This document shows, one piece after another, positions 1 through 11,551 of a DNA stretch of 64,000 bases (position 1 is the first letter of the stretch; the number at the start of each line of letters is the position of its first letter). The DNA comes from Hyaloraphidium curvatum (Eukaryota; Monoblepharomycota; Hyaloraphidiomycetes; Hyaloraphidiales; Hyaloraphidiaceae), in the NCBI GenBank assembly GCA_025558095.1, contig JAIVFI010000009.1:62001-126000 (forward strand), read 5' to 3'. The position numbers and the translations under genes are program-made. The notes below the pieces were generated by a model. It worked only from the letters and a program-made list of their open reading frames with translations, searched no databases and was not told the origin of the DNA.

Positions 1-654
1 CTGCCCCCCGCCCTCGCCGTCTTTCGCGAGATCGACACCTCGCGCCCGCCCGCGACCCCGGAACAGCTCCGCGTGGCATACAAGCACCTCCTCGTCGCAC
101 ACGTCAACGGCGGCGACGTCCCCGGCGCCATGCGGCACTTCCGGCGCATGCGCGAGCGCGGGATCCCCGCCGACCCGTTCTCGTACGCGCTGGCGGCGAG
201 GCACGCGCCCACGCTGGCCGAGGCCCGCGATGCGCTGGCGAGCTACCCTGGCCGGCCCGACGCGCGGATGCTCGAGGCCGGTTTCCTGGCCCATGCGAGG
301 GCCGGGGAGTGGGACGGCGCGTGGGCGTGGTTCGCGCGCGCGCTGAGGGAGCGGCCCGGGGCGAGGATCTGGTCGGCTCTGGCGCGCGGCGTGTTTGGCG
401 ACGCGCAGCACCGCGAGGCCGATGAGTTCGACGGTGATTTGCTCGAGGGGATGGAGGGCGAGGGTGAGCTGACGGACCGCCTCGGGGTACTGGACGCCCT
501 GGGGATGTCCGCGCCCGCGCAGTCCGGGCCGTCGAGGGAAGAGGCAGAGAAGGCGATCGCGGCGGCGGTCGTCGGGATGGAGCGGGCCGGGATCACGAGG
601 GGAGACAGGGAGCGGGCGAGGGAGGAGCTGACGAGGAGATGGTCGAGGCGCTGA
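1..654 (+). CDS. Pentatricopeptide-repeat-like protein, 3' end only
   Basis: The frame is open from base 1 and ends at TGA 652-654, so this is the C-terminal 217 residues of a gene that starts outside the window. The segment around bases 70-200 reads like a PPR helix pair: YKHLL, then GD..GAMRHFRRM..RGI, then DPFSYAL. This is the usual 35-residue pattern of organellar RNA-binding PPR proteins. A second helical stretch (MLEAGFLAHARAGEWDGAW) could be a further repeat. The tail is charged and ends in WSRR. PPR proteins normally act in mitochondrial RNA processing or translation; that role is inferred from the family only. A TPR-type helical repeat protein is the main alternative. Confidence 0.6.
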   Translation: MPPALAVFREIDTSRPPATPEQLRVAYKHLLVAHVNGGDVPGAMRHFRRMRERGIPADPFSYALAARHAPTLAEARDALASYPGRPDARMLEAGFLAHARAGEWDGAWAWFARALRERPGARIWSALARGVFGDAQHREADEFDGDLLEGMEGEGELTDRLGVLDALGMSAPAQSGPSREEAEKAIAAAVVGMERAGITRGDRERAREELTRRWSRR

Positions 655-866
655 GGGCGCTTCGATTTTCGGAAATCTTGGGATCCTTTTGGATCAATGT
701 AGATAGTGCAAAGGCGTTCTAGACCAATGGCGTAGATGTGCGAGAGGATAGCGAACTCTCGGCCACGAGGTCTAATGATAAATTACCATCACTCGTTAAC
801 TCAGCCCGTGTGGGAAGGTGTGGGAAGGACAAAGACTAGCCCAGACAGAATCCCTACCACGCGGCC

Positions 867-3800
867 TCAACAGCACACCTGCGCCGAAGCAGTTGCTCCC
901 ACGTCGTAGCTCGCCGAGCACGGGTTGCTGCACCCCGATGTCGAACAGTCCATCCCAGAGAAGGAAAACTCCCACGAGAGCGTGCTGGGTACCGGCGCGG
1001 GCAACGTCGAGAGGTCGACCGGGGAGCCGACGGCCAGCGGGAGGTTGCTGAATCCAGGGATGGCAATCCTGGCGTCGTCGAAGAAGGTGATTGTTGCGGA
1101 GGTGAAGCCGCGAGTGGTCGAGACGAGGGTGAAGTGGTTCCAGCCCTGGAACGACTGCGTGCCTGCAGATTCGGTGGTTGACATGCGGCGCGGCCCAGGT
1201 GGCCGAGGTGCACCTACAGCTGCTGTTTGCGAGCACGACCGGTGTATAGCTCGCCGAACCCTGCGGATCGTTCGTGCAGCCCTTTGTCTGGGTGAAGGGG
1301 TTGAAGAGCCAGATAGCGCCGGAGTGAGCGTTCGTCCCTGGGGAAAACAGTCGTTTTCAGGGCCAAGAAGCTACCGGCGGCGAGGAAATTCACAGTAGCA
1401 CGTCGGCGTCTGCTCTCTGATCACGTATGTGCTGTAGGTTGCTGCGGACGGGGCCAGATTGAGCAGTGGCCACACGCCGGTGCACAGTTGGTTAGTGGTC
1501 ATGTCGAAACAGCCCACGCCCGAGTCGTAGGGGAAAAGGTACTTGGTCCCCGTGAAGATTGTTCCCGATGCGACCATGATTTCGAGCCCAGTGTTTCCGG
1601 GGTTGACGGGCCCCGCAACCAGCGTCCCAGCGAAGTCCCAGCAGCGGATCTGGCCGCTGGAGGTGTCAAAAGCGTACGGAAGCTGCTTAACGCCGCCAAT
1701 GCAGATGCCCGCCGGGTTTCCCGCGGATGGGACATATGGGAAAAGGCTCGCCGCCTTGCCTTGATCGGCGTCCACCGTTACGTCCGATGGAACCGCGACG
1801 CGCCCGTCTGTCCCGAAACCCGAGCACATCTGCTTAGTGGCAACATCCCAGCAGAATATGTAGTTCTGGTTGAATATGCTCCCCTGGGGGATCCCGTTCA
1901 AGTAGATGAAGATGCGTCCAGCCGTCTCCTGGATCCACGCCGCATCCTCGAAGATACCGTTGGTAGCTGCGACCACCCAGCCACTCGGGTAAGTGATGGG
2001 GTACGGCGAGCCGGGGCAGGCGGCCTGCGTCGCCGCATCGTAGCACAGCAGCGCGTTGGCGGCCCCGGAGAGGGCCACGTTCCTCTTGACGTTGATGGCG
2101 TAGAACCGCGTTCCCAGGAGAACCCCCCCCGAAGGACCCGTGGGTGCGCCCACTGCGTACCCGGCCTCGCCGGGCGGCGACAATTGCCGGAGCCACTTGA
2201 GCTGCGGCGTGCTGCAGAGCGTTGAACCGACGTCGATGCCCAGGATCCCCGCCCAAACGTCCGCCGCCCCAGCATTGGAGGTGACCCAAACCACGAGCAC
2301 GTTGGGGTCTGTGGGGTCAAAAGCGATGAAGGGCTGCTGCACCGCGCCGATCGAGGAATTGGTGACGAAGGGGTAACCTGGGCACTGCGATCCGTCGGTC
2401 AAGCGCTGTCGGAAGCAACAATTGTGAGAACGGCCTCGCACCACGGGCAGGTAGCGGGCTCACGTGGCAATCCAACCTGAGCGGAGCCTCCTATGGACCG
2501 GACGGATCAGCGGCGCGCAAGGCGGGAAGGAAGGCACCCACGTGGTGAAAGACGTTGAAAACGCGCTCCCGGTCCCGCGAGAAAGCAATGTCCCAACCGT
2601 CCGCTCCAGTGACCAACCCCGTGAACCCGTCGGTGTTCCGTGGCACCACGGCCGTGTCGAAGCGGGTTCCCGGGTTGGGAAGAACGGGGGCGCTGGCGGT
2701 GGGGCACGTCGTCGTGGAGGTGGAGGGAGTTCCCGTCTGCACACCGACGAGTCGGTCAGTGACTGCCAATAGCGCAAAACCAGGCTCTGCGTGGAACGAA
2801 CCGTTGTAATGCTGGTGGACGTTCGGGTCCGCGTCTTGCTGCTGGTCGACGAGGTCTGCGTCCCGCTGGTCGTCGAAGATGTCAAGCTCTCGCTGGTCGT
2901 CGAGGACGTCCGGCTCTTGGTTGTGGTCGCCGAGGTTTGCGTCTCACTGCTGGTCGACGATGTCAAGCTCTCGCTCGTCGTCGAGGACGTCAAGCTCTCG
3001 CTGGTTGTCGAGGAGGTCTGGCTCGCGCTCGTGGTGGACGACGTCAAGCTCTCGCTGGTCGTCGAGGACGTCAGGCTCGCGCTCGTGGTCGACGACGTCT
3101 GCGTGCGCGAGGACTGCGTGCGGGCACTATAAACCAGGACCCTCGTACCTCTCATTTGGGCCGCTTACCGAGGTCTGCGTCATTGTGGGCGGCGTCTGGA
3201 TGGTGCTCGTTTGGCCCGAAGGAACCGTCGGGACCGCCACCGTGGTGCTCGAGCTCGGCGTGAACGTGATCGTGCCGGGCGTCTGAATCGTCGTTGTGTG
3301 ACCGGAGGGCAGCGTCGGCACCGCAACACTCGTGCTCGAGCTCCGCGCAACGGTCGCCGTGGGCGGCGCCTCCAAGGTGCTCGTGGAGCCCGGAGAGGTC
3401 GTCGTATGGCCCGACGGCAAGGTCGGCACTGCCACGGTGGTGCTGGAGCTCGGCGTGAAGGTGATCGTCCCGGGAGTCTGCAAAGTAGACGTCTGGCCCG
3501 AAGGCAGGGTCGGAACGGCGACGGTCGTGCTCGAGCTCGGCGTGAACGTGATCGTGCCGGGCGTCTGAATCGTCGTTGTGTGACCGGAGGGCAGCGTCGG
3601 CACCGCAACACTCGTGCTCGAGCTCCGCGCAACGGTCGCCGTGGGCGGCGCCTCCAAGGTGCTCGTGGAGCCCGGAGAGGTCGTCGTATGGCCCGACGGC
3701 AAGGTCGGCACTGCCACGGTGGTGCTGGAGCTCGGCGTGAAGGTGATCGTCCCGGGAGTCTTCAAAGTAGACGTCTGGCCCGAAGGCAGGGTCGGAACGG

Positions 3801-6800
3801 CGACGGTCGTGCTCGAGCTCGGCGTGAACGTGATCGTGCCGGGCGTCTGAATCGTCGTTGTGTGACCGGAGGGCAGCGTCGGCACCGCAACACTCGTGCT
3901 CGAGCTCCGCGCAACGGTCGCCGTGGGCGGCGCCTCCAAGGTGCTCGTGGAGCCCGGAGAGGTCGTCGTATGGCCCGACGGCAAGGTCGGCACTGCCACG
4001 GTGGTGCTGGAGCTCGGCGTGAAGGTGATCGTCCCGGGAGTCTGCAAAGTAGACGTCTGGCCCGAAGGCAGGGTCGGAACGGCGACGGTCGTGCTCGAGC
4101 TCGGCGTGAACGTGATCGTGCCGGGCGTCTGAATCGTCGTTGTGTGACCGGAGGGCAGCGTCGGCACCGCAACACTCGTGCTCGAGCTCCGCGCAACGGT
4201 CGCCGTGGGCGGCGCCTCCAAGGTGCTGGTGGAGCCCGGAGAGGTCGTCGTATGGCCCGACGGCAAGGTCGGCACTGCCACGGTGGTGCTGGAGCTCGGC
4301 GTGAAGGTGATCGTCCCGGGAGTCTGCAAAGTAGACGTCTGGCCCGAAGGCAGGGTCGGAACGGCGACGGTCGTGCTCGAGCTCGGCGTGAACGTGATCG
4401 TGCCGGGCGTCTGAATCGTCGTTGTGTGACCGGAGGGCAGCGTCGGCACCGCAACACTCGTGCTCGAGCTCCGCGCAACGGTCGCCGTGGGCGGCGCCTC
4501 CAAGGTGCTGGTGGAGCCCGGAGAGGTCGTCGTATGGCCCGACGGCAAGGTCGGCACTGCCACGGTGGTGCTGGAGCTCGGCGTGAAGGTGATCGTCCCG
4601 GGAGTCTGCAAAGTAGACGTCTGGCCCGAAGGCAGGGTCGGAACGGCGACGGTCGTGCTCGAGCTCGGCGTGAAAGTGATCGTGCCGGGCGTCTGAATCG
4701 TCGTTGTGTGACCGGAGGGCAGAGTCGGCACCGCAACACTCGTGCTCGAGCTCCGCGCAACGGTCGCCGTGGGCGGCGCCTCCAGCGTGCTGGTCGAGCC
4801 CCGCGAGGTCGTCGTGTGCCCAGATGGCAACGTCGGCACCGCCACCGTGGTGCTCGAGGTCCCAGTGAAAGTCACCGTCGGCGGCGCGCCCAAGGTGCTG
4901 GTCGACCCGAGAACCTGGCCTGTGGGGATTGCCACGGTCGTGCTCGAGCTGGGGGTGAAGGTGATCGTCCCCGGCGTCTGCACCGTCGAGGTATGCCCCG
5001 ACGGCAGCGTCGGCACCGCGACGGTGCTGCTGGAAGTCTGTGCCTGCGTCGGGGGCGCCTCCAGGGTGGACGTGGATCCGCGCGAGGTCGTCGTGTGCCC
5101 CGAAGGCAACGTCGGCACGGCCACCGTCGTGCTAGAGCTCGGCGTGAAGGTGATCGTCCCGGGCGTCTGAATCGTAGACGTCTGGCCCGAGGGCAGGGTC
5201 GGAATAGCGACCGTGGTGCTCGAACTCGGCGTGAAAGTGATCGTGCCGGGCGTCTGAATCGTCGTCGTGTGCCCGGAAGGCAAGGTCGGCACGGCAACCG
5301 CGGAACTCGTACTCCGCGCCACAGTCGCCGTCGGCGGCGACTTCAGCGTGCTGGTCGACCCCCGCGAGGTCGTCGTGTGGCCAGATGGCAACGTGGGCAC
5401 CGCCACCGTCGTGCTGGAGCTCGGCGTGAAGGTGATCGTCCCCGGGGTCTGCACCGTCGACGTGTGGCCCGAGGGCAGGGTAGGAACGGCGACCGTTGTC
5501 GAGGAGCTCGGGGTCAAAGTGATCGTCCCGGGCGTCTGCAATGTCGTCGTGTGACCAGAGGGTAGAGTAGGCACCACAATGCTCGTGCTCGAGCTCCGCG
5601 GAACGGTCGCCGTCGGCGGCGCCTCAAGCGTGCTGGTCGACCCCCGCGAGGTCGTCGTGTGGCCAGACGGCAACGTGGGCACCGCCACCGTCGTGCTGGA
5701 GCTTGGCGTCAAGGTAATCGTTCCGGGGGTCTGCACGGTGGAGGTGTGGCCCGAGGGCAGGGTGGGAACGGCGACCGTCGTGCTGGAGCTCGGGGTGAAG
5801 GTGACCGTCTCCGGGGCCTGTAGGCTGGTGGTCGTGTGCCCCGAAGGCAACGTCGGAACGGCAACCGTCGTGCTCGAGCTCCGCGAGAAAGTAACGGTCG
5901 CGGGCGCCTCCAGGGTGCTCGACGACCTCACAGAGGTCGTGGTGTGCCCCGACGGGAGGGTTGGCACCGCGACCGTGGTGCTGGAGCTCCTGGTGAAGGT
6001 GACCGTCGGCGGCACCGCGGGGGATGTGTTGCTCTGCCCCGGCGGGACCGTCGGCGTCGGCGGGGCGGTGGTGGTGACGAAGACCAGGCTCGGCGTGTGC
6101 ACGGTCGCCGAGGACGACGTCGCGGTGCGGGAGCGGGTCGAGGTCCCGGGGAGGGAGGGGAAGTCCACGTCGGGCTGCGACTCCGTGGTGAGGGTCACGT
6201 GGATCACGCCGCCGTTCTGGACGACGGTGCCCGGGGGCTGGGTGATCTGGGTGATGGTGTAGTTTCCGGGCCACTGATTCGATTGGGGTGGGGTTCAGGA
6301 GGCGGAAAGCAGCACGTGCGGAGGGGGGACGTTACCAGACGATCAAATGTGTAGGTGCCGTTGGCGTTGGTCCGGACCCGCCTCAGGACCTTATCGCCGT
6401 AGATGTTGGTCCCGTTGATCCGCAGGAAGATCTTCTGCATCGGCTTGTCTCCGGGCACGAAGGTTCCCGTGTTGGTCAGGTCCAGGAACACCACCCCCGT
6501 GATGTTGAGCGGCCCCGGGATGAAGGACGTCGCCGTCCTCGTAACGGTCCGCGTGGTGGTCCGCACCACCGGGACCGTCACGGTTGCGGTCGACCGCGTC
6601 GGGCAGCACGGGGACCAGTAGCTGTGCGATTGCCCGGGGCGGCACGGGGTGCACTGATGCCGGGCAAAGAGGGCGTGGCCATCGCCGGCACCGTCCGGTT
6701 CGCCAGAAAACTCCACGTCTTCGGGCTCGCCCTCGACAAGAGAACGGCGGCGGATGTGGTCCCCGTCCGTGTCGGGCAGCAGGTCCCCGAGCGCGACGTG

Positions 6801-7384
6801 GGGCGCGTCCGCCGCGGGCACCAGGTCCCCGATCGCCACATGCGGTGCGACGGGCTCGGACACCAGGCCGCCGATCTGCAGCGACGACTCGACCTCGACC
6901 TGCAAAGCCCGCCCGACGCCCGGCGTCTTCTTGGCCGCCCTCCGCCGCTTCGTCGATGTGGTCGTGCGCCTCGTCTTTGTGCGGCGCGTCCGCGTGGTCC
7001 GCGTGGAGGTCTGCGCCACCCGCTGGTTCTTCACGCCGACCCTCAGCGGCGCCGATGTCGTCCGCGTGCGCGTGATCGTCGCCGTGACGGTCGTCGGCAC
7101 GCGCGAGTAGACGGTCGCCGGGCGGAAGACGCGCGGGGCGCAGCAGCCTGGAGGGGCGGGTCAGCGGGATCGGCGGGCCCCGGCGATCGCCCACAGTTCT
7201 GCGCGTTGTTGTCGCGGTAGCCGCAGCCCGGACAGCACGTCGGGAACGCTGCTGCCGCGCCGTTGGCGGCCGCCGCGCCCGGCGCCAGGCACACCGCCAG
7301 GAGAGCGCACGCCGCCGCCGCCCACGCCGCCAGCGCCGCCCACGCCGCACGATGGCGCGCTCCCGGCCGTCCTGGGCCGCGCAT
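867..7384 (-). CDS. Secreted mosaic surface protein with Cys-rich head, SdrD/Cna-B-like domain and 94-aa Thr/Ser/Pro repeats
   Basis: Eight exons join in frame: 7384-7195, 7147-6336, 6273-3169, 3113-2802, 2736-2542, 2405-1394, 1337-1218 and 1162-867, giving 2013 aa. The N-terminus (ATG 7384) has a basic stretch and an Ala-rich hydrophobic segment, which fits a signal peptide. A Cys cluster (CCPGCGYRDNN) follows, then an Arg/Thr linker (TRRTKTRRTTTSTKRRR). Next is a beta domain like bacterial SdrD_B/Cna-B (VVFLDLTNTGTFVPGD ... NGTYTFDRLWPGNYTI), which the 62-nt intron 6274-6335 splits exactly. The large exon encodes Thr/Ser/Pro repeats, then TSSTTSES-type repeats. The C-terminal part has recurring CYD/CWD/CFD..T...C.G blades, perhaps a propeller, and ends in Cys-rich sequence. 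Likely a heavily O-glycosylated wall or secreted protein. The exon chain keeps frame throughout but rests on splice motifs alone. Confidence 0.68.
3190..6070. repeat. 282-bp tandem coding repeat (megasatellite)
   Basis: A unit beginning GTGCTCGAGCTCCGCGCAAC (+ strand) starts at 3332, 3614, 3896, 4178, 4460 and 4742, exactly 282 bp apart. The first five units are almost identical. Scattered differences include a TGC/TTC change near 3763 and CTC/CTG in the 4178 and 4460 units. Beyond about 4780 the units diverge and vary in length up to about 6000. Each unit encodes 94 residues on the minus strand and has three sub-blocks built on VAVPTLPSGHTTT: two of 27 aa and one of 40 aa. The length is a multiple of three, so copy-number changes keep the reading frame of the secreted protein. 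Confidence 0.93.
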
Positions 7385-8194
7385 AGTGCCGCGGACGCCC
7401 ACGGGACGCGATCGGCGGACGGGAAGGTGAAGAACAAGGTCTGAATCTAGGCTCGCCCCAGCCTCTTGGCCGGCACAATAAAATCACCAGCCACCACCCG
7501 CAACACCGATCTGCACCGATCGCGCTCCGTGGACCGTGATGGAGCCTTCAGTTCCGGCACCGCAATGCTGCGGGCTCCAGCGTAGTCCGTTCGCGGCTCG
7601 GCTGGCGCGGATCCTCGGGCTAGCGGCGCTCCGGGCGTTCGATCCCCCACCTGCGGCCGCCGCACCGCCGCATACGCCCGCCGGCCGACATCCCGCCCGT
7701 GGCGCCTTCCAAGCTGCCGATCCCGGTCCGATGCGGGTCCGCAATGCGTCGGAGGTCGGAGAGCACAGACTCCGACCGCCGATTCCGGGTGCAGCTCCGC
7801 CCGGCGGCGCGGCTATTACGACGCGGCCGCTGTGCGCGCCGACGCGTCCCCCGGACCCACCCCGGTCGGATCGCCACCGGCGCACGCGCGCGGTGTTCCA
7901 TGCCGTGCCGGCCTATTTCACGCCCGATCCTCCCCTCCCGACGCGCGCTCGCCGGTTCGCGGATGCCCGCATTGCACAGCCATAAGCCGGTCCCTGCGCG
8001 CGATCCCAATCTGCGGCTCCTGCCCCCCCGCAAAGGACGATTTCGGGCAACCGATGAATCTGCCTGCGATGCCAATCAGCAGCCAATGCCCAGAGGACAA
8101 CGGAGATCCGCATCGCACAGGGAGCTTGACTAGGTGATAACTTATAGCAACGAATGGGAACAAACAGCAACCGGCGCCCGAACCCGGAGCACTC
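7385..8194. other. Intergenic, no gene recognised
   Basis: About 810 bp lies between the 5' end of the secreted mosaic gene (-) and the 3' end of the reductase gene (-). Short GC-rich open frames occur on both strands but none shows recognisable protein sequence. The part next to 7384 should contain the mosaic gene's promoter; no clear TATA or operator is visible. Confidence 0.5.
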
Positions 8195-9363
8195 CTACAG
8201 CTTCAGGTCCCCCCTCACGATCAGGTCCTCTACCGTATCCACCACCGTCGCGCCCGCCTTCCTCCACTCCATCCCGAGCTCCTTCTCGGCCCTGGCCGTC
8301 GACAGCCGCCACGGCCCCGCGCCCAGGTGGAACCGGAGAAAGTCCCTGATCCCCGGCTCCATGGTGTACGAAGCGAGCTTCACGAGCGGGGTGGGCAGCC
8401 GGAGGCGGGACCACCTGGCCTTGGGGTAGCGTTCCTTCAGGTACGGGATCATGCGGCGCACGTTCCAGCTCTCCGAAAAGGCGATGTAGCGCCCCGCCGC
8501 GGCGGGGTTCTGCGCGGCCAGCACGTGCAGCAGGGCGACGTCGCGGACGTCCACGATGCCCATGTCCATGTCCATCTGCGTGCGGCGCGGGGGAGCGTCA
8601 GCGCCGGCGATCGTCCGGGCTTGGGAACGGATGCCGCCCACGTACCTGCGGGTAGCTGCCCTTTGCCATGTCGAGGACGGCCTTTCCCGAGTCGCTGACC
8701 GGCCCGCCCACCCTCGGCCCGAGGACAAAGGCAGGGTTGATGCTCGCGCAGCGGATCCCCGGGTTCCTGGCGGCGAAATCGACGACGGCCTTCTCGGCCT
8801 GCACCTTGGACAGGAAGTAGGTCCCCCTTTCGCGCGTCGACTTGGTGTTCCACCTGCCCTCGTCGACGGGGCCGGCGCCGTGGTCCGACGGGCTCTGCCA
8901 CACCGCCGCGACGGAGGAGGTCTGCACGATCACTTTGACCGTGCCCGACTTGCGGCACGCCTCGAGCACGTTTAGCGTGCCCTTGAGCGCGGGCACGAGC
9001 AGCTCGTCGGGGTCCTTGAACGAGGTCGAGACGGGGCTGGCGGTGTGGAAGCACACCGTGACGCCCTCCATGTGCCTGTCGAAGGAGCCGTCGACGAGCA
9101 GGTCCGCCTTGACGAGCTGCAGCCGCTCCGCGGCGCCGGGCAGGGAGGTCAGGTGCTTGGCCTTGGCGGGGTCGCGGACCGAGCCGCGGACCGTATAGCC
9201 GGCGTTCAGGAGGATGGCGACGAGGTGGGAGGCGATGTCTGCCGCGCAAGGGGGGTCAGAAGGGGTGCGGAGGGGCGGAGGAGGCCGAGGGAGACACACA
9301 GCCGGCGGCGCCGGTCACGAAGGCGACCTCGCCCGGGGCGGCGGGTTTCGGCTGCGGGGCCAT
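8195..9363 (-). CDS. Extended SDR reductase (dihydroflavonol/cinnamoyl-CoA reductase-like)
   Basis: Three exons (9363-9300, 9238-8646, 8575-8195) give 345 aa. The 61-nt and 70-nt introns start GTGTGT and GTACGT and end CGGCAG and ACGCAG. Splicing the first intron rebuilds the N-terminal Rossmann motif VTGAAGYIASHLV, which supports both the ATG at 9363 and the intron. The protein continues with GYTVRGSVRD, the NAD(P)-contact pattern FHTASPVS, and the catalytic YFLSK (YxxxK). This is the atypical/extended SDR family that includes dihydroflavonol 4-reductase, cinnamoyl-CoA reductase and yeast Gre2-type methylglyoxal/aldehyde reductases. The third Gly of TGxxGxxG is Ala, which also occurs in this family. 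It probably reduces an aldehyde or ketone with NADPH; the substrate cannot be read from sequence. Confidence 0.82.
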
Positions 9364-9911
9364 GTCGGAGCAGGCGGTTTCGGAGCAAAGCTGGAGAAAT
9401 GCTGCGGAGGGCGTTCCATGGCGGCGTTGATATGGGGGAGCGCGGGACGTCGAGGTTCTGCCCGCGGAGTTTTGCCGCCCGCCTGACTTTGGTCAGCGCG
9501 CCGGGCCATGGCGCATAGCGCGGTCGCGCCGTTGACGTCAATTCGCGCAATCCGCTCGCGAAAACCTCCGGGCGCGGAGAAAGATACGCTGGGAGCTACT
9601 CCCGGGCCGGTTTGGGAGCGCTTTGCAGGATAACTTCGGGAAGGCATCCCCTGCCGGCATGGCGCTATGGCCAGCTGGCTTCAACCGTCGATGGCTGCTT
9701 CAATTCCTCGACGTTGCCGTTTGTCCAAATCAAACACCGCAATGGCGAGAGCATGGAGACCGTTTTGCAATGCCGATGCTCGGGCACTTTTCTTGGTGGT
9801 AATGCGGGGATCGGCCGCCTTCCTCCAGGCGACCCGTACAACCGCTCAAGACGTGACCCCTGACGTCTCCCAACGCGACCGCTCCCCGCCGCCAGCGGAA
9901 ATCGCGCTCCA
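9364..9911. other. Intergenic between divergent genes
   Basis: About 550 bp separates the start of the reductase (-) from the start of the membrane protein (+), so it should hold both promoters. No convincing open frame, repeat or known site is visible. Confidence 0.45.
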
Positions 9912-11551
9912 ATGGCGGAATTGGAGCACGCCGAACCCGGCGGCCCCGCCAAAGGCGCGCCGGCAGACCTCCTCTCCTTCCTGACCGGAGCCGAGCTCCT
10001 GTGCCTCTTGCCGGCACCCGTGGCTCCCCCCGCCGGAATCGGCGAAGACGACCCCAAGGACCCCGCGGCCGCCGCCCGGAACGAGCGTCCGCTGACCGCC
10101 GAGGCCGTGCGGGAGGCCGTTTCCGCTGCGGGCGACCCCCTGCTTGATTGGTTGACGCGCACTTCGCTCGCGCTGTCGCCCTACGCGTCGCGGGGCAGGC
10201 TGCGGATCACCGCCAGCCACGTCTACACCGTCTGCGTTATCGTGCCCTTTCTCTGGATAGCGGGGGTCCCGCACGGATTCGGCCGGAGGCAGTTGGCCGC
10301 CACGACCGCGGTGGCCGTCCTGGAATGCCTCGCCTATTCTCTTCTCGCCACCAACATCGGTTGGTTACTAGGGCGCCGAAGCGGACCGAAGTCAGCGCCG
10401 CCGAAGGAGCCGGACCCGGAATACGAGGGCCGGGCAAGGAAGGCATCTTTGCCTGCCGGGTTCTTCTCGGCCCCGACGCTCGACACGTGGGCGGAAGCCT
10501 CCTTTTGGCGCTACCTCATGCTCTGCCAATCAACCACGGACGGACTGTTCCTCGAGCACAGCGACCGGGACTGGTCCGACTGCTGCTGCCCGCGCGGCTC
10601 CTGCGCCGGAGCGATCCCGCGGCGCGCCGGCCTGGCCCGCATCGCGGGCATCTGCAGCTTCCTCGCCACCATCTTCTTCTCGTACGTCACGAGGATGTGG
10701 ACCCCGCTCGTCACGCTCGGCGGGCAGCTCTGGACATCCGCCTGGGCGATCGCCGGTGTACTTTGGATCGTGGTTTGGTGCAACAACCAGATCCCCTCGG
10801 CGTTCGGCGGCGTCGGCACGACGGACAACATCCCGGCAAGGGAGCTTGAACAGCGGCTCGCGCATCGCGCGGTGCGCCGTTCGCTCGAAGCCCTAGTTGG
10901 GCGGCTGAGGGACGAGGTGGCCGGGGCCGAGGGGAAGCATCCGGCGGGCTGCGAGAGCTGGTGCGCGGACCTGGTGCCCCTGCTCGCCAGCCGGTGGAAG
11001 CAGGATGTGGTGCTGCCCCAGTGGGCGGTGATGGCGGGGATCTTTTTTGGGACCGAGGCGATCGCAATCATCATCTTCGTGGTGGGTCGCCTCAAAGCCA
11101 TTGAAGGCGCCTCGATTCCGGATTCTCTGACCCCGACTCGCCGTCGCAGACCACAGGCAACTGCCTCCCCCTCTACACCTTCGCGCAGGTCCTCACCGGC
11201 CTCTTCGTCCTCATGTACGCCCTCCTCAACGCCTCCTTCGGCAACGCCCGCATCACCGGCACCGCCGCCCTCCTCCGCTCGGCCTCCCTCTCCCTCGCCC
11301 GCCTCGAGCTGGCCGTACCCGACCCCCATGCACCCCTGGCGAGACGTATCGCGGCGCACCGCGCGGTGCTCGGGGAGCTGCTCGAGGTGCACGTGGAGGG
11401 CGCGGGGGTGAGGCTGTTTGGGACGCGGGTGACGGCGGGGTTGGCGAGGAAGGTGGTGGCGGCAACGGCGACGGCGCTGTTTGCCGTGTGGACCGTGTTC
11501 CGCGCGCTGGGGGTGGTGCTGACGATGGAGCTCGTTTGCCCGGCGGCGTGA
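9912..11551 (+). CDS. Polytopic membrane protein of a local CxCPxC family (copy A)
   Basis: Exons 9912-11081 and 11150-11551 give 523 aa. The 68-nt intron (GTGGGT...CGCAG, with a CTGAC branch-like site) restores frame into TTGNCLPLYTF. A hydrophilic acidic N-terminus is followed by hydrophobic helices at roughly residues 100-120, 125-155, 240-265, 275-295, 375-395, 405-425 and 490-515. A Cys cluster (SDCCCPRGSC) lies in the loop just before the third helix. An amphipathic ELEQRLAHRAVRR stretch follows, and the C-terminus ends in WTVFRALGVVLTMEL. The same layout, Cys cluster and C-terminal signature occur in the genes at 30478-32133 and 34021-35769, so this is a paralogous family. I do not recognise a characterised homolog; channel, receptor or metal-binding roles are all guesses. 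Confidence 0.7.

Noticed and set aside
3332-4741. Regular repeats considered as a CRISPR array
   Set aside because: Units are contiguous 282-bp coding repeats without unique spacers, in a eukaryotic gene.
3211-5565. 784-codon open frame on the plus strand rich in Arg/Gly
   Set aside because: It is the antisense of the 282-bp repeats. Repeat length divisible by three and high GC keep it open; the minus frame has domain structure and matching introns.
7628-7660. GTTCGATCCC, resembling a tRNA B box
   Set aside because: No complementary T-stem or acceptor stem, and no A box at a suitable distance upstream.
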